Below, in pieces: positions 5,501 through 13,311 of a stretch of DNA of 14,950 bases (its first letter is position 1; every line of letters begins with the position of its first letter). The notes under the pieces are model-generated. The model did not search any database and had not been told where the DNA came from. It worked only from the letters and a program-made list of their open reading frames with translations. Source of the stretch: M2408 sp044348665 (GTDB lineage: Bacteria; Bacteroidota; Bacteroidia; Flavobacteriales_D; Crocinitomicaceae); assembly GCA_044348665.1 (NCBI GenBank), contig JBIKSI010000088.1, positions 1-14,950 of the forward strand, read 5' to 3'. The position numbers and the translations under genes are program-made.

Positions 5501-7665
5501 TATTTTTTCGCTTTAATATCTGTACCTAATCGTTGTAAATAAGCAATAAGTGCTACAATTTCGGCAGATTTTATTCTGTTAATTTCTGCTTTCACATCCA
5601 AGTTTTTCAAAATTTCCTTCGGATGATTATTTACGATATCGGTAGCAATTTCAAGTGCTTGTTTTTCAGCATCAGCTTTTGCTTGTTTTTCGTATCCTTT
5701 TTTGTAAGGAACTCCAAGGGTTTGCATTGCAGTGATTTTTTTCTCAATCAATGATAAATCCAAGGAATTTTCATCAGCCATCCAAATGTAAGCTGGCATA
5801 ATTGAACCTGGAGAAATATCTTTCGGAGCAATCATGTGTTGGTAATGCCAATTGTTACCTCTTAATCCTCCTTCACGCGCTAAATCTGGTCCAGTTCGTT
5901 TTGAACCCCATTGGAATGGGTGATCGTACACAAATTCTCCTGATTTAGAGTATTCACCGTAACGTGCAGTTTCAAAACGCAGTGGTCGAATCATTTGAGA
6001 GTGACAATTGTAACATCCTTCTTTGATGTATAAATCTCTTCCTTCTAATTCAAGTGGAGTATATGGTTTTACCGAAGAGATTGTTGGAACGTTACTTTTC
6101 ACAATCATCGTTGGAATAATTTCAATCAAACCACCAATTCCAACAACAACGATTGCTAAAATCATAAAACGGATTGGCTTTCTTTCAATTGTTCTGTGCC
6201 AGTATTCTTTTCCAGTGTTTACCTCAAGATTTTTAGAAACGACTGCCTCTGCTTCTTCGTTTGCAACTAATTTTCCTGATTTTGCAGTTTTGATTAAGTT
6301 CCAAAACATCATAACTGCTCCAATAATGAATAATAATCCACCTAAGGAACGTAGAATGTAGAAAGGTTTCATGGAAACAACAGTTTTTAAGAAATCTGCA
6401 TTTACTAAAGTTCCGTCAGCATTGAAATCTTGCCACATTAATCCTTGCATGAATCCTGCAATATACATTGGAATTGCATATAAAATAATTCCTAAAGTTG
6501 CAATCCAGAAATGTTGGTTCGCTGCTTTTTTAGAGTATAATTCAGTTTTGAAAATTCTTGGAAACAACCAGTACAACATACCGAAAGTAAACATACCGTT
6601 CCAGCCCAATCCTCCAACGTGAACGTGTGCAATTGTCCAATCAGTGAAGTGAGAAATAACATTTACATTTTTTAAGGATAATAATGGTCCTTCGAAGGTC
6701 GCCATACCATAGCATGTCAAAGCAACAACCATGAATTTCAACATCACATCGTCACGAACTCGATCCCAAGCACCACGAAGTGTTAGCAGTCCGTTCAACA
6801 TTCCTCCCCAAGATGGAGCAATCAACATTACAGAGAAAACAACACCTAAACTTTGTGCCCAATCAGGTAAGGAAGTGTACAATAAATGGTGTGGACCAGC
6901 CCAAATGTATAAGAAAATTAAAGCCCAAAAGTGGATGATTGACAATCTGTAAGAATAAACAGGACGATTTGCCGCTTTAGGAACGAAATAATACATCAAC
7001 CCTAAATAAGGTGTTGTTAAGAAAAATGCCACTGCATTGTGTCCATACCACCATTGTACCAAGGCATCTTGAACACCAGCGTACCAAGAGTATGATTTTA
7101 AAAATGAAATTGGCAATTCAAAGGAGTTGAAAATGTGTAAGATAGCTACGGTAACAAATGTTGCGATGTAAAACCAAATTGCCACGTATAAATGTTTCAC
7201 ACGTCTAACAAGGATTGTAGCAAACATGTTAAAACCAAAAACTACCCACAATAAAGTAATTAAAATATCAATCCACCATTCTAATTCGGCATATTCTTTT
7301 CCAGAGGTAATACCAAATGGAAGCGTTAAAACTGCACATAAAATGATAAATTGCCAACCCCAAAAATTAATATTACTCAATTTATCACTCCACATTCTAG
7401 CTTTAAGAAGTCTTTGCAGGGAATAATAAACTCCCATGAAGATTCCATTACCTACAAAGGCAAAAATCACCGCATTCGTATGCAATGGTCTAATTCTACC
7501 GAAGGATAAAAAACTGAATCCTAAATAATCGTTGAAAAATTCTGGAAATGCCATTTGTAAGGCCGCAATTAAGCCTACAAGCATACCAGTGATTCCCCAA
7601 ATTACAGTTGCATATCCAAAGTTTCTGACAATTTTATTGTCGTAACTAAACTTTTCTACTTCCAT
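5500..7665 (-). CDS. ccoNO: CcoN-CcoO fusion, catalytic core of cbb3 oxidase
   Basis: A 721-residue fusion of subunit I (about 1-465) and subunit II (about 490-721), which reduces O2 to water with high affinity and pumps protons. Subunit I has the expected ligands: His62 (RPLHTNAV) and His349 for low-spin heme b; His209 (WWYGHN), His259 and His260 (AGPHH) for CuB; His347 (AHVHV) for heme b3. Tyr253 in FLYIWAGPHH matches the cross-linked active-site tyrosine. The CcoO half begins with an anchor at about 499-521. It has heme site CYNCHSQMIRPLRFE (551 onward), HPFQWGSKRTGPDLAREGG and probable axial Met623 (SIMPAY). The fused arrangement is common in Bacteroidota. It follows ccoS by 31 bases. Confidence 0.97.
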   Translation of the reverse strand: MEVEKFSYDNKIVRNFGYATVIWGITGMLVGLIAALQMAFPEFFNDYLGFSFLSFGRIRPLHTNAVIFAFVGNGIFMGVYYSLQRLLKARMWSDKLSNINFWGWQFIILCAVLTLPFGITSGKEYAELEWWIDILITLLWVVFGFNMFATILVRRVKHLYVAIWFYIATFVTVAILHIFNSFELPISFLKSYSWYAGVQDALVQWWYGHNAVAFFLTTPYLGLMYYFVPKAANRPVYSYRLSIIHFWALIFLYIWAGPHHLLYTSLPDWAQSLGVVFSVMLIAPSWGGMLNGLLTLRGAWDRVRDDVMLKFMVVALTCYGMATFEGPLLSLKNVNVISHFTDWTIAHVHVGGLGWNGMFTFGMLYWLFPRIFKTELYSKKAANQHFWIATLGIILYAIPMYIAGFMQGLMWQDFNADGTLVNADFLKTVVSMKPFYILRSLGGLLFIIGAVMMFWNLIKTAKSGKLVANEEAEAVVSKNLEVNTGKEYWHRTIERKPIRFMILAIVVVGIGGLIEIIPTMIVKSNVPTISSVKPYTPLELEGRDLYIKEGCYNCHSQMIRPLRFETARYGEYSKSGEFVYDHPFQWGSKRTGPDLAREGGLRGNNWHYQHMIAPKDISPGSIMPAYIWMADENSLDLSLIEKKITAMQTLGVPYKKGYEKQAKADAEKQALEIATDIVNNHPKEILKNLDVKAEINRIKSAEIVALIAYLQRLGTDIKAKK

Positions 7666-7696
7666 TTTCTGTTTGTTTTTGATTTGTATTTATTGT

Positions 7697-7879
7697 TTAT
7701 TTCTTTTCAGTGTTTTCAATGCTACTTTGTGGTTTCTCCATTTCATCTTCAAAAAGTATTCTTACCGAAGGACTGTAATCATCTTCATATTGTCCTGTTT
7801 TTGTCGCCCAAAAAAACGAGATCAAAAAAAACAGTGCAATCACTAAACTTACAATCAACATTAAATAGATAATTCCCAT
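7697..7879 (-). CDS. ccoS: CcoS cbb3 oxidase maturation protein
   Basis: A 60-residue single-pass protein with hydrophobic residues 3-23, then the family signature FFWATKTGQYEDDYSPSVRI and FEDE. CcoS proteins are required for cofactor insertion into cbb3 oxidase in other bacteria and normally follow the copper ATPase gene ccoI. Here ccoS is the first gene of the minus-strand operon, and ccoI is not beside it: upstream is a 141-base divergent intergenic region. The 31-base gap to the ccoN-ccoO fusion supports cotranscription. Confidence 0.93.
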   Translation of the reverse strand: MGIIYLMLIVSLVIALFFLISFFWATKTGQYEDDYSPSVRILFEDEMEKPQSSIENTEKK

Positions 7880-7901
7880 GCTACAAAATTGCTTATAGTG
7901 T

Positions 7902-7909
7902 GAAAACTA
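7902..7909 (-). promoter_or_regulatory. Weak candidate -7 box for the cco operon
   Basis: On the minus strand TAGTTTTC matches TAnnTTTG at all but the last base and lies 22 bases before the ccoS ATG. A TTTTCAG about 18 bases further upstream could serve as a poor -33 element. This is only a candidate. Confidence 0.3.
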
Positions 7910-7935
7910 AAGAATGAGTTGCATTAGCTGAAAAC

Positions 7936-7949
7936 ATGATTTGTGTCAT
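7936..7949. promoter_or_regulatory. TGA-N6-TCA dyad, possible CRP/FNR-family site
   Basis: ATGATTTGTGTCAT holds TGA and TCA half-sites six bases apart, the core geometry of CRP/FNR operators. Its centre is about 63 bases upstream of the ccoS ATG. A second small inverted repeat, TGTCAGAAGGACA, lies at 7956-7968. cbb3 operons are often controlled by FNR/FixK-type regulators, but no such gene is in the window and the half-sites are incomplete. Confidence 0.3.
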
Positions 7950-8020
7950 ATTTTTGTCAGAAGGACACTTTTATGTCAAGTTTTGTTTAATTTTAGAGGA
8001 GAATATTAAAACAAGTTTAT

Positions 8021-8566
8021 ATGCATACCGAATATAAATATGAAGATAAGCTTGAATCTGAACGATTAAGTACGAGAAAATTAGTGCGCGAAGATTCAAT
8101 CATTCTGGCAGAATTTTTTGCTAATGAAGAGGCGCAAAAATTCCTCCCAAAGTATTTTGAATTGCCAATGGACCGTGCCAAACATTTGATTGAAAAGCAA
8201 TTGGAGCGTTACGCAGAAAAACGATTTGGTCATCAAGTGATTTTACATAAAGAAACGAAAGATTTTTTGGGCATTTGTGGACTTTTAGCACAAGATATTG
8301 AAGGAACAATTGAAATGGAAGTTGGATATCATTTTTTGCCCAAACATTGGGGGAAAGGATATGCTCCAGAAGCAGCTGAACTATTTATTTCTTACGCTTT
8401 TGACAATGATTTATGCGAATCTGTAATTTCTGTTATTGATCTTGAAAACCTTAAATCACAGCGAGTTGCTGAAAAAAATGGTTTAATAATTGAAAAACAA
8501 ATTAAATATGTTGATGATGAGAATGTTTATATTTATCGAATCAAAAAAGAAAATTGGAAAAAATGA
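8021..8566 (+). CDS. GNAT N-acetyltransferase, RimJ/RimL type
   Basis: A 181-residue cytosolic acetyltransferase predicted to transfer acetyl from acetyl-CoA to an amine; the substrate is unknown. The opening LESERLSTRKLVREDS is the usual start of the RimJ/RimL (Acetyltransf_3) group. EVGYHFLPKHWGKGYAPEA (about 100-117) holds the acetyl-CoA-binding loop, and the late NLKSQRVAEKNGLI helix completes the fold. An AGAGGAG at 7994-8000 is about 20 bases from the ATG, rather far for a ribosome binding site. A TAATTTTA at 7988-7995 is a near match to a -7 box. It is divergent from the cco operon, and nothing ties its function to it. Confidence 0.88.
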   Translation: MHTEYKYEDKLESERLSTRKLVREDSIILAEFFANEEAQKFLPKYFELPMDRAKHLIEKQLERYAEKRFGHQVILHKETKDFLGICGLLAQDIEGTIEMEVGYHFLPKHWGKGYAPEAAELFISYAFDNDLCESVISVIDLENLKSQRVAEKNGLIIEKQIKYVDDENVYIYRIKKENWKK

Positions 8567-8632
8567 TTTTTGATTGAATCACTATGATTACTTTCGTACG
8601 AATATAGTATTTGAAAATTTAACAGATTAATT

Positions 8633-9169
8633 ATGAAAATTTTAGCTTTTGGTGCTTCTTATAGTTCAACATCAATTAATAAGCAATTTGCTAGTTTTGC
8701 TGCCAAACAATTTGTTGGTAACGAAATTGAGGTCTTAGATTTAAATTATTTTGATGTACCAATTTTTACAGTTGACAGAGAAGCAAAAGAAGGTCATCCA
8801 GCCTTGGTGAAAGAATTTGTTTCTAAAATCGAACAAGCTGATTTAGTGATAATCTCCATGGCAGAACATAATGGAAGTTACACTGCAGCATTTAAAAATT
8901 TGTTTGATTGGGCATCGCGCGTTAAATCAAAAACTTTTGAAGCTAAAAAACTATTTTTGTTGTCCACTTCGGATGGTAGCAGGGGAGGAGCGAGTGTTTT
9001 GGCTGCGGCATTAGAACGTTTTCCAAGACATGGAGCTGAAATTTTAGCTTCATTTTCATTGCCAGTATTCAAAATCAATTTTGATGATGAGCAAGGAATA
9101 TTGGATCAGGATTTGAAAAATATTTTTGATGAGAAAATGAAAGAAGTAAAAACATCAATGATTAGGTGA
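8633..9169 (+). CDS. NADPH-dependent FMN reductase-like flavoprotein
   Basis: A 178-residue flavodoxin-fold protein of the NADPH-dependent FMN reductase family, predicted to bind FMN and reduce quinones, azo compounds, chromate or similar acceptors. The N-terminal GASYSSTSINKQ (7-18) is the phosphate-binding loop. SMAEHNGSYTAAFKNLFDW (75-93) matches the family's PEYNgs-ALKNaiDW flavin-contact block, with Ala-Glu-His in place of the more usual Pro-Glu-Tyr. STSDGSRGGASV (111-122) is the third loop. It lies 66 bases after the acetyltransferase and may be cotranscribed. It ends 15 bases from the convergent phosphatase gene. Confidence 0.88.
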   Translation: MKILAFGASYSSTSINKQFASFAAKQFVGNEIEVLDLNYFDVPIFTVDREAKEGHPALVKEFVSKIEQADLVIISMAEHNGSYTAAFKNLFDWASRVKSKTFEAKKLFLLSTSDGSRGGASVLAAALERFPRHGAEILASFSLPVFKINFDDEQGILDQDLKNIFDEKMKEVKTSMIR

Positions 9170-9184
9170 TTTTTTTGCAAAAGA

Positions 9185-11191
9185 CTAAACTCTAATTCCA
9201 ACTATTAAAATATCATCAACTTGTTCCAAATTCCCTTTCCATTTGTCAAAGTTGCTTTCCAACTCTTTTTCTTGTTCTTCTAGGGTTTTTGGACTAATTT
9301 CGTGTAACTTTTCTAATAAAGTTTTAACCTTAAATTTTTTACCTTTGGGGCCACCAAATTGATCGGCATATCCATCGGTGAATAGATAAATCGTATCTCC
9401 ACTTTGGGTTTGAATGTAATGATTTGTAAAGCTGATGTGTTCTTTAGGAGATTTCCCAATTGGCATTCTGTCTGCTTTCAATGTTTTGATTTCATTGTTA
9501 GAAATAATTACAGGCGCATTATAAGCAGCGGAGTAAATCACTTCATTGTTATCAAAATTGAAACATAAAAGTGTAGCATCCATTCCATCTTGACTTCCAT
9601 CTAAACCAAGATTATCAATCAGACGTTTTCTAACATGGTTTAATATTTCATTGGGAAGAATGATGTTTTTTTCATTAATTGCTTCGTTTAAAAAACTGAT
9701 ATTCAATAAACTCATAAATGCTCCTGGTACACCATGCCCAGTGCTGTCGCATACTGCTAAATAGAAAAAGTTATCTTTTCTTAGCGCCCAATAAAAATCT
9801 CCACTTACAATGTCTTTTGGCTTGAAAATAATGAAATGATTTTGTAAGTTTTTATCTAGTAATTCTTTATTTGCAAGCAAAGTATATTGAATTTTCTTTG
9901 CATACATGATACTATCGGTAATCTCTTTGTTCTTTTGAACTACTTCCTTGTTTTGCTGCTCAATAATAATTTTCTGATTATTGGTTTTTTTAAATCTATT
10001 AAAAGTAATTACAAGAAAAATCAAGGAAATTGCAATAAATAAGTACAAACGAAATTGTTTATCTTTCTCAAGATTAAGTTTGATATTAAATTTTTCTTTT
10101 TCATTGATTTTGTTTAAGCTATCCTTTGCATGTTTTTTGTCAAAATCATACTGCATTTGAAGTTTAACCGTTTCAGTTTCATTCGCTTCCATGAGCAAAA
10201 TTTCATTGTTTTCAGTCTGTTCAACGTACTTATCCAATGCCTCCTTGTATTTTTTTTGATGAAGGTAAATTGTATATAATTGACCAGCGGTTTGAATAAT
10301 GTTTTGGATATAATCTATTTCTTTTGAAATTTTGTAAGCTTCTAAGGCGTATTTTTCAGCTTCATTATAAGATTCCTCCTCCAATTTTAAATTAGCAAGC
10401 GCAATTAAAGAGGTTGAAATACCTTTGTTATCTTCAATTTCCCTTTTAGTTTCAATACTTTTTAAATACCATTTTTGAGCTTTGATTAGATCATTGTTGT
10501 TTTGATAAATAATACCTATATTATGTTCTCTTTTTGCTATTTCAAATTTGTTATCTAATTTTTTTTCAATATCCAAACTTTTAAAATAATATTCCAAGGC
10601 CTTGTGACTTTCGTGAATGTCCAGCATTGTTGCAATTCCAGAGTATGCATGAGATATATCAGGTAAACTTTTGGTTTTTTGTGCATTCCTTAAGCTTTTT
10701 TTATAGTAAGAAATTGCTTTGAGGGTATCTTCTTGTTGTTTATATATAAATGCAATATTATTGTAAGATTCACATAAAGATTGTTCATCATTTATTTTTT
10801 CCCTAATTTTTGTTGCTTCGATGAAATAATAAATAGCTTTTGTTGAATTTCCACTATTATAAAATATATACCCAATATTATTTAGTGATTTTGCCTTTAT
10901 TTGATTGTATTCAAATTTAGTTTTCGAATTAAGTTTCTTTAGGTTCGTATTTTTCAATATGGAAAGGGCCTGCTCACATAAAACTAATACGGTATCTTCG
11001 TTTGTTGCATAAAGAATATCAGAAAGATTTACAAGTGCTCTTGCCTCTTTTAAAGTGTTTTGCTCCGAATAGATTACTTTTTTCAAGGATGCTGTACTTT
11101 CTCCTTGTGATAAATTAAAACCAGTTAAACACAGAAAAAAACATAGAACTAATGTAGTTGTCTTAAATTTAAAAGGTTTGTCTTTAAGCAT
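9185..11191 (-). CDS. TPR-transmembrane-SpoIIE (PP2C-type) phosphatase
   Basis: A 668-residue predicted sensor phosphatase. A signal or anchor segment (about 11-28) precedes roughly seven TPR-like helical repeats (about 45-325; for example SLNNIGYIFYNSGNSTKAIYY and ESYNNIAFIYKQQEDTLKAI). A membrane segment (381-397) and a helical linker (400-432) with DSIMYAKKIQ lead to the SpoIIE domain. Metal-binding motifs are present: KPKDIVSGDFYW (Asp465), CDSTGHGVPGAFMS (Asp482), QDGMDATL, YLFTDGYADQFGG (Asp606) and VDDILIVGIRV at the C-terminus. The TPRs should lie in the periplasm and the phosphatase in the cytoplasm, giving transmembrane control. Such enzymes often act on anti-anti-sigma proteins, but no STAS or kinase partner is in the window. 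It starts 20 bases after the protease gene, so an operon is likely. Confidence 0.92.
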   Translation of the reverse strand: MLKDKPFKFKTTTLVLCFFLCLTGFNLSQGESTASLKKVIYSEQNTLKEARALVNLSDILYATNEDTVLVLCEQALSILKNTNLKKLNSKTKFEYNQIKAKSLNNIGYIFYNSGNSTKAIYYFIEATKIREKINDEQSLCESYNNIAFIYKQQEDTLKAISYYKKSLRNAQKTKSLPDISHAYSGIATMLDIHESHKALEYYFKSLDIEKKLDNKFEIAKREHNIGIIYQNNNDLIKAQKWYLKSIETKREIEDNKGISTSLIALANLKLEEESYNEAEKYALEAYKISKEIDYIQNIIQTAGQLYTIYLHQKKYKEALDKYVEQTENNEILLMEANETETVKLQMQYDFDKKHAKDSLNKINEKEKFNIKLNLEKDKQFRLYLFIAISLIFLVITFNRFKKTNNQKIIIEQQNKEVVQKNKEITDSIMYAKKIQYTLLANKELLDKNLQNHFIIFKPKDIVSGDFYWALRKDNFFYLAVCDSTGHGVPGAFMSLLNISFLNEAINEKNIILPNEILNHVRKRLIDNLGLDGSQDGMDATLLCFNFDNNEVIYSAAYNAPVIISNNEIKTLKADRMPIGKSPKEHISFTNHYIQTQSGDTIYLFTDGYADQFGGPKGKKFKVKTLLEKLHEISPKTLEEQEKELESNFDKWKGNLEQVDDILIVGIRV

Positions 11192-11211
11192 AGCTTATTT
11201 TAGAAAAATGA

Positions 11212-12897
11212 TCAAAAATACTTTTTCCACTTTCTATTGTTGTAAAGTGGGAATCCCAAAGATACATTAAAATTTTGAATATTTGTACTTCCAGACAATT
11301 CATAATACTCACCGTTGTTCCTCCAAGAATAACGATTTGAAAGAGACTTTCCTACCACGTACTCAAAACCAATGATTAATTTGTCAAAATGATAATCAAT
11401 TCCAAAAGTATGAAGCAATTGTGTTTGATTGATATTAATTGGAGCAGAGGATGGTACAAAATTCCCTATTTGATCCTTTGATGCCCTTGTTTTACTTGTA
11501 AACACTTGGCTTATCCCAGCTTTATAATAGATATTCAAAAGATTTCTCTTAAATAAAAGTTCAGAGTACATAATTCCAAGTTTTGTCGCGAAAATTGCTT
11601 GGGTTTGCTTTGCATTGAAAGTGATTTTAGAATTCAGGGTATCCGTAAAAAGAGCAGAATTGGACCAATCACTTTCAAGAAACCCTACATTTATTATACT
11701 CCAATCAACACCAAATTTACTGTCTGTGGCAAAAGGACTGAAACTAAATGATTTTCCCAATTCGTATTGTATTAATCTATTGTTTTTTACCTTTAATACT
11801 GAATCTGGGTTAGAAATTATTGCAGGGTTAGTGCTGTTTTTAATTATGTAGGAATTGTTGTTGTAAAGTCCAAATGAAGCCTTTGCATAAAAGAATCCGC
11901 CCAAAAATAATCGCTCATTTTTTTTGTCTTCATTATACTTATTTATTCTTCGAATATTTGGTATTAAATAGTTTGGGTTATTTAATACACCACTCGTATT
12001 TATGCTAATATTTGGTTTTGTCAATCCCTTGCTTACCATTAATTTCAATAAGGCATAATCGTTTGTACACAAATGATACATTCCATTGATTTTGGCAATA
12101 AATCCATTATTTGTAACGGAACTTGCGGCGGATGCTAAACCAATTACTTCTCCTTTTGCATTGAATACAGGTCCACCACTATTTCCGCTGTTAATTATGA
12201 CGTCAGTTTTGAGGTAGCCAATGTCTTTACTGGCATTAAAATCAAATCCGGCATGTCGTCCTTCTAACAAAGTACTTTGGTCGTTTAACATCGATTCAAA
12301 TGTACCTTCATATTGTTTTGGAAAGCCAATAAAGCATAGTTCTTCTCCTTGATAAGTTAAATCAGAATTTCCAATTTTTACAGGCTTAAATGTTTCAGTT
12401 ACAGCGGATCCATCTAATTTACTAACAATTTTAAGTATTGCAACGTCATAGTTGCTTGTATCAATACTTACTACCTTTGCCCTGTATAATTGATATGAAT
12501 TAAGATGCTGTTGTTCATAAACTTGAATAATTATAGTTAATTTAGAAATGTAATGGATTTCATGTAAATCGTAACTAAATTGTTTTGGACTATAATTTCG
12601 TTTTCTAGTAACATATTCTTCTTCTTCACCATCGTAAAATGTATAATTGGTCAGTCCGAGTGAACTTTCAACTACATGTTTATTAGTGAAAATCAATCCA
12701 TCTTCAGAAACTATAAATCCACTTCCTCTACCATAATAACCTTTTCCTGCTTTCTTTTTTTCAGCGATGGAGTCAAACAATAAAATTTTAACGACTGATT
12801 TAAAATTATCAGCAGCAATTTTTTGTGGGTCTAATTTGATATCTTGTGAAAAATAAATAAAAGGAAAGAAAAATAGTAAAATTAAAAACGGTTTCAT
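11212..12897 (-). CDS. Secreted trypsin-like serine protease with beta-rich C-terminal half
   Basis: A 561-residue exported protein with a signal peptide at about 1-18. Residues 30-270 form a chymotrypsin/HtrA-like fold with the complete triad: His74 in FTNKHVVE, Asp151 in SNYDVAILK, Ser240 in NSGNSGGPVF. There is an insertion of about 45 residues before the Asp strand (about 95-140). No PDZ domain follows. Residues about 325-561 are instead rich in alternating, aromatic-containing beta-strands (LHTFGIDYHFDKLIIGFEYV, NFNVSLGFPLY) and end in Phe, which resembles an outer-membrane beta-barrel. The protein may therefore be a barrel-anchored periplasmic protease. That architecture is inferred, and a soluble beta domain is possible. 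It follows the Lys-rich small gene by 45 bases. Confidence 0.85.
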   Translation of the reverse strand: MKPFLILLFFFPFIYFSQDIKLDPQKIAADNFKSVVKILLFDSIAEKKKAGKGYYGRGSGFIVSEDGLIFTNKHVVESSLGLTNYTFYDGEEEEYVTRKRNYSPKQFSYDLHEIHYISKLTIIIQVYEQQHLNSYQLYRAKVVSIDTSNYDVAILKIVSKLDGSAVTETFKPVKIGNSDLTYQGEELCFIGFPKQYEGTFESMLNDQSTLLEGRHAGFDFNASKDIGYLKTDVIINSGNSGGPVFNAKGEVIGLASAASSVTNNGFIAKINGMYHLCTNDYALLKLMVSKGLTKPNISINTSGVLNNPNYLIPNIRRINKYNEDKKNERLFLGGFFYAKASFGLYNNNSYIIKNSTNPAIISNPDSVLKVKNNRLIQYELGKSFSFSPFATDSKFGVDWSIINVGFLESDWSNSALFTDTLNSKITFNAKQTQAIFATKLGIMYSELLFKRNLLNIYYKAGISQVFTSKTRASKDQIGNFVPSSAPININQTQLLHTFGIDYHFDKLIIGFEYVVGKSLSNRYSWRNNGEYYELSGSTNIQNFNVSLGFPLYNNRKWKKYF

Positions 12898-12942
12898 AAT
12901 TGTAATTCCAATGATAAATTTTGTGCAAAAGTTTAAACGAAA

Positions 12943-13209
12943 TTATTTTTTCTTCTTTTTCTTTTTACTTACAGCCTGATTTTCCTCACTAATTGAAATC
13001 TTTTCTTGAAGCATTTTAGTCTCAGTATTTTGAACTTTTTTAGCTTTCTTTCTTTTCTTTTTCTTCTTTTTGATTTCTTCCTGAAATGGAGAATTTGTGG
13101 AATTACTAAATGCTAGATTATTTAAATCAATAGCAATGTTACCTTGTTCAATTTTTGCATTTGAAATGAAGGCGAATGATAAAAACGTAAGGAAAACTAA
13201 ATTTTTCAT
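12943..13209 (-). CDS. Small secreted lysine-rich protein of unknown function
   Basis: An 88-residue protein I do not recognise. A clear signal peptide (MKNLVFLTFLSFAFISNA) is followed by a short neutral stretch, a basic tract (IKKKKKKRKKAKK, about 46-58) and a mixed-charge segment. It ends in seven consecutive lysines. The lysines use AAA and AAG mixed in both tracts, which argues for selection on the protein rather than poly-A slippage. It has an exact TAnnTTTG box upstream and is 45 bases from the protease gene in the same direction, so it may lead a three-gene transcript. Mature protein of about 70 residues with this charge could bind a polyanion or the cell surface, or be a substrate of the neighbouring protease. 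These roles are speculation. Confidence 0.75.
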   Translation of the reverse strand: MKNLVFLTFLSFAFISNAKIEQGNIAIDLNNLAFSNSTNSPFQEEIKKKKKKRKKAKKVQNTETKMLQEKISISEENQAVSKKKKKKK

Positions 13210-13226
13210 AATTCTATATTTTAATA

Positions 13227-13234
13227 CAAAAATA
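13227..13234 (-). promoter_or_regulatory. Candidate -7 box for the Lys-rich / protease / phosphatase genes
   Basis: TATTTTTG on the minus strand is an exact TAnnTTTG match ending 17 bases before the ATG at 13209. No convincing -33 TTTG is visible at the usual distance. It probably drives the three minus-strand genes down to 9185. Confidence 0.5.
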
Positions 13235-13297
13235 AACTTTTTTTTCTAAATGAAGCATTTTTTTGATAATAGTTTAAAATATATTTAAAAATTAACT

Positions 13298-13305
13298 TAA
13301 TTTTG
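13298..13305 (+). promoter_or_regulatory. Candidate -7 box for the repeat-protein gene
   Basis: TAATTTTG is an exact TAnnTTTG match and ends only six bases before the ATG at 13312. Transcription would begin at or next to the start codon, giving a leaderless or nearly leaderless mRNA. The alternative is that the true start codon lies further downstream, but the signal peptide beginning at this ATG argues against that. Confidence 0.45.
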
Positions 13306-13311
13306 TGATGT

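Noticed and set aside
6023..6361. Plus-strand open frame of 112 codons
   Set aside because: It is antisense to the strongly supported ccoN-ccoO fusion; low-complexity shadow frame.
11212..12897. S46-family (DPP7/DPP11-like) peptidase
   Set aside because: The His motif is TNKHVV and the Ser motif NSGNSGGP, as in S1/HtrA-like proteases; length and C-terminal half also differ from S46.
12943..13070. Lysine tracts as poly-A slippage or a sequencing artefact
   Set aside because: Both tracts alternate AAA and AAG irregularly, and an Arg and an Ala codon interrupt the first, so this is not a homopolymer.
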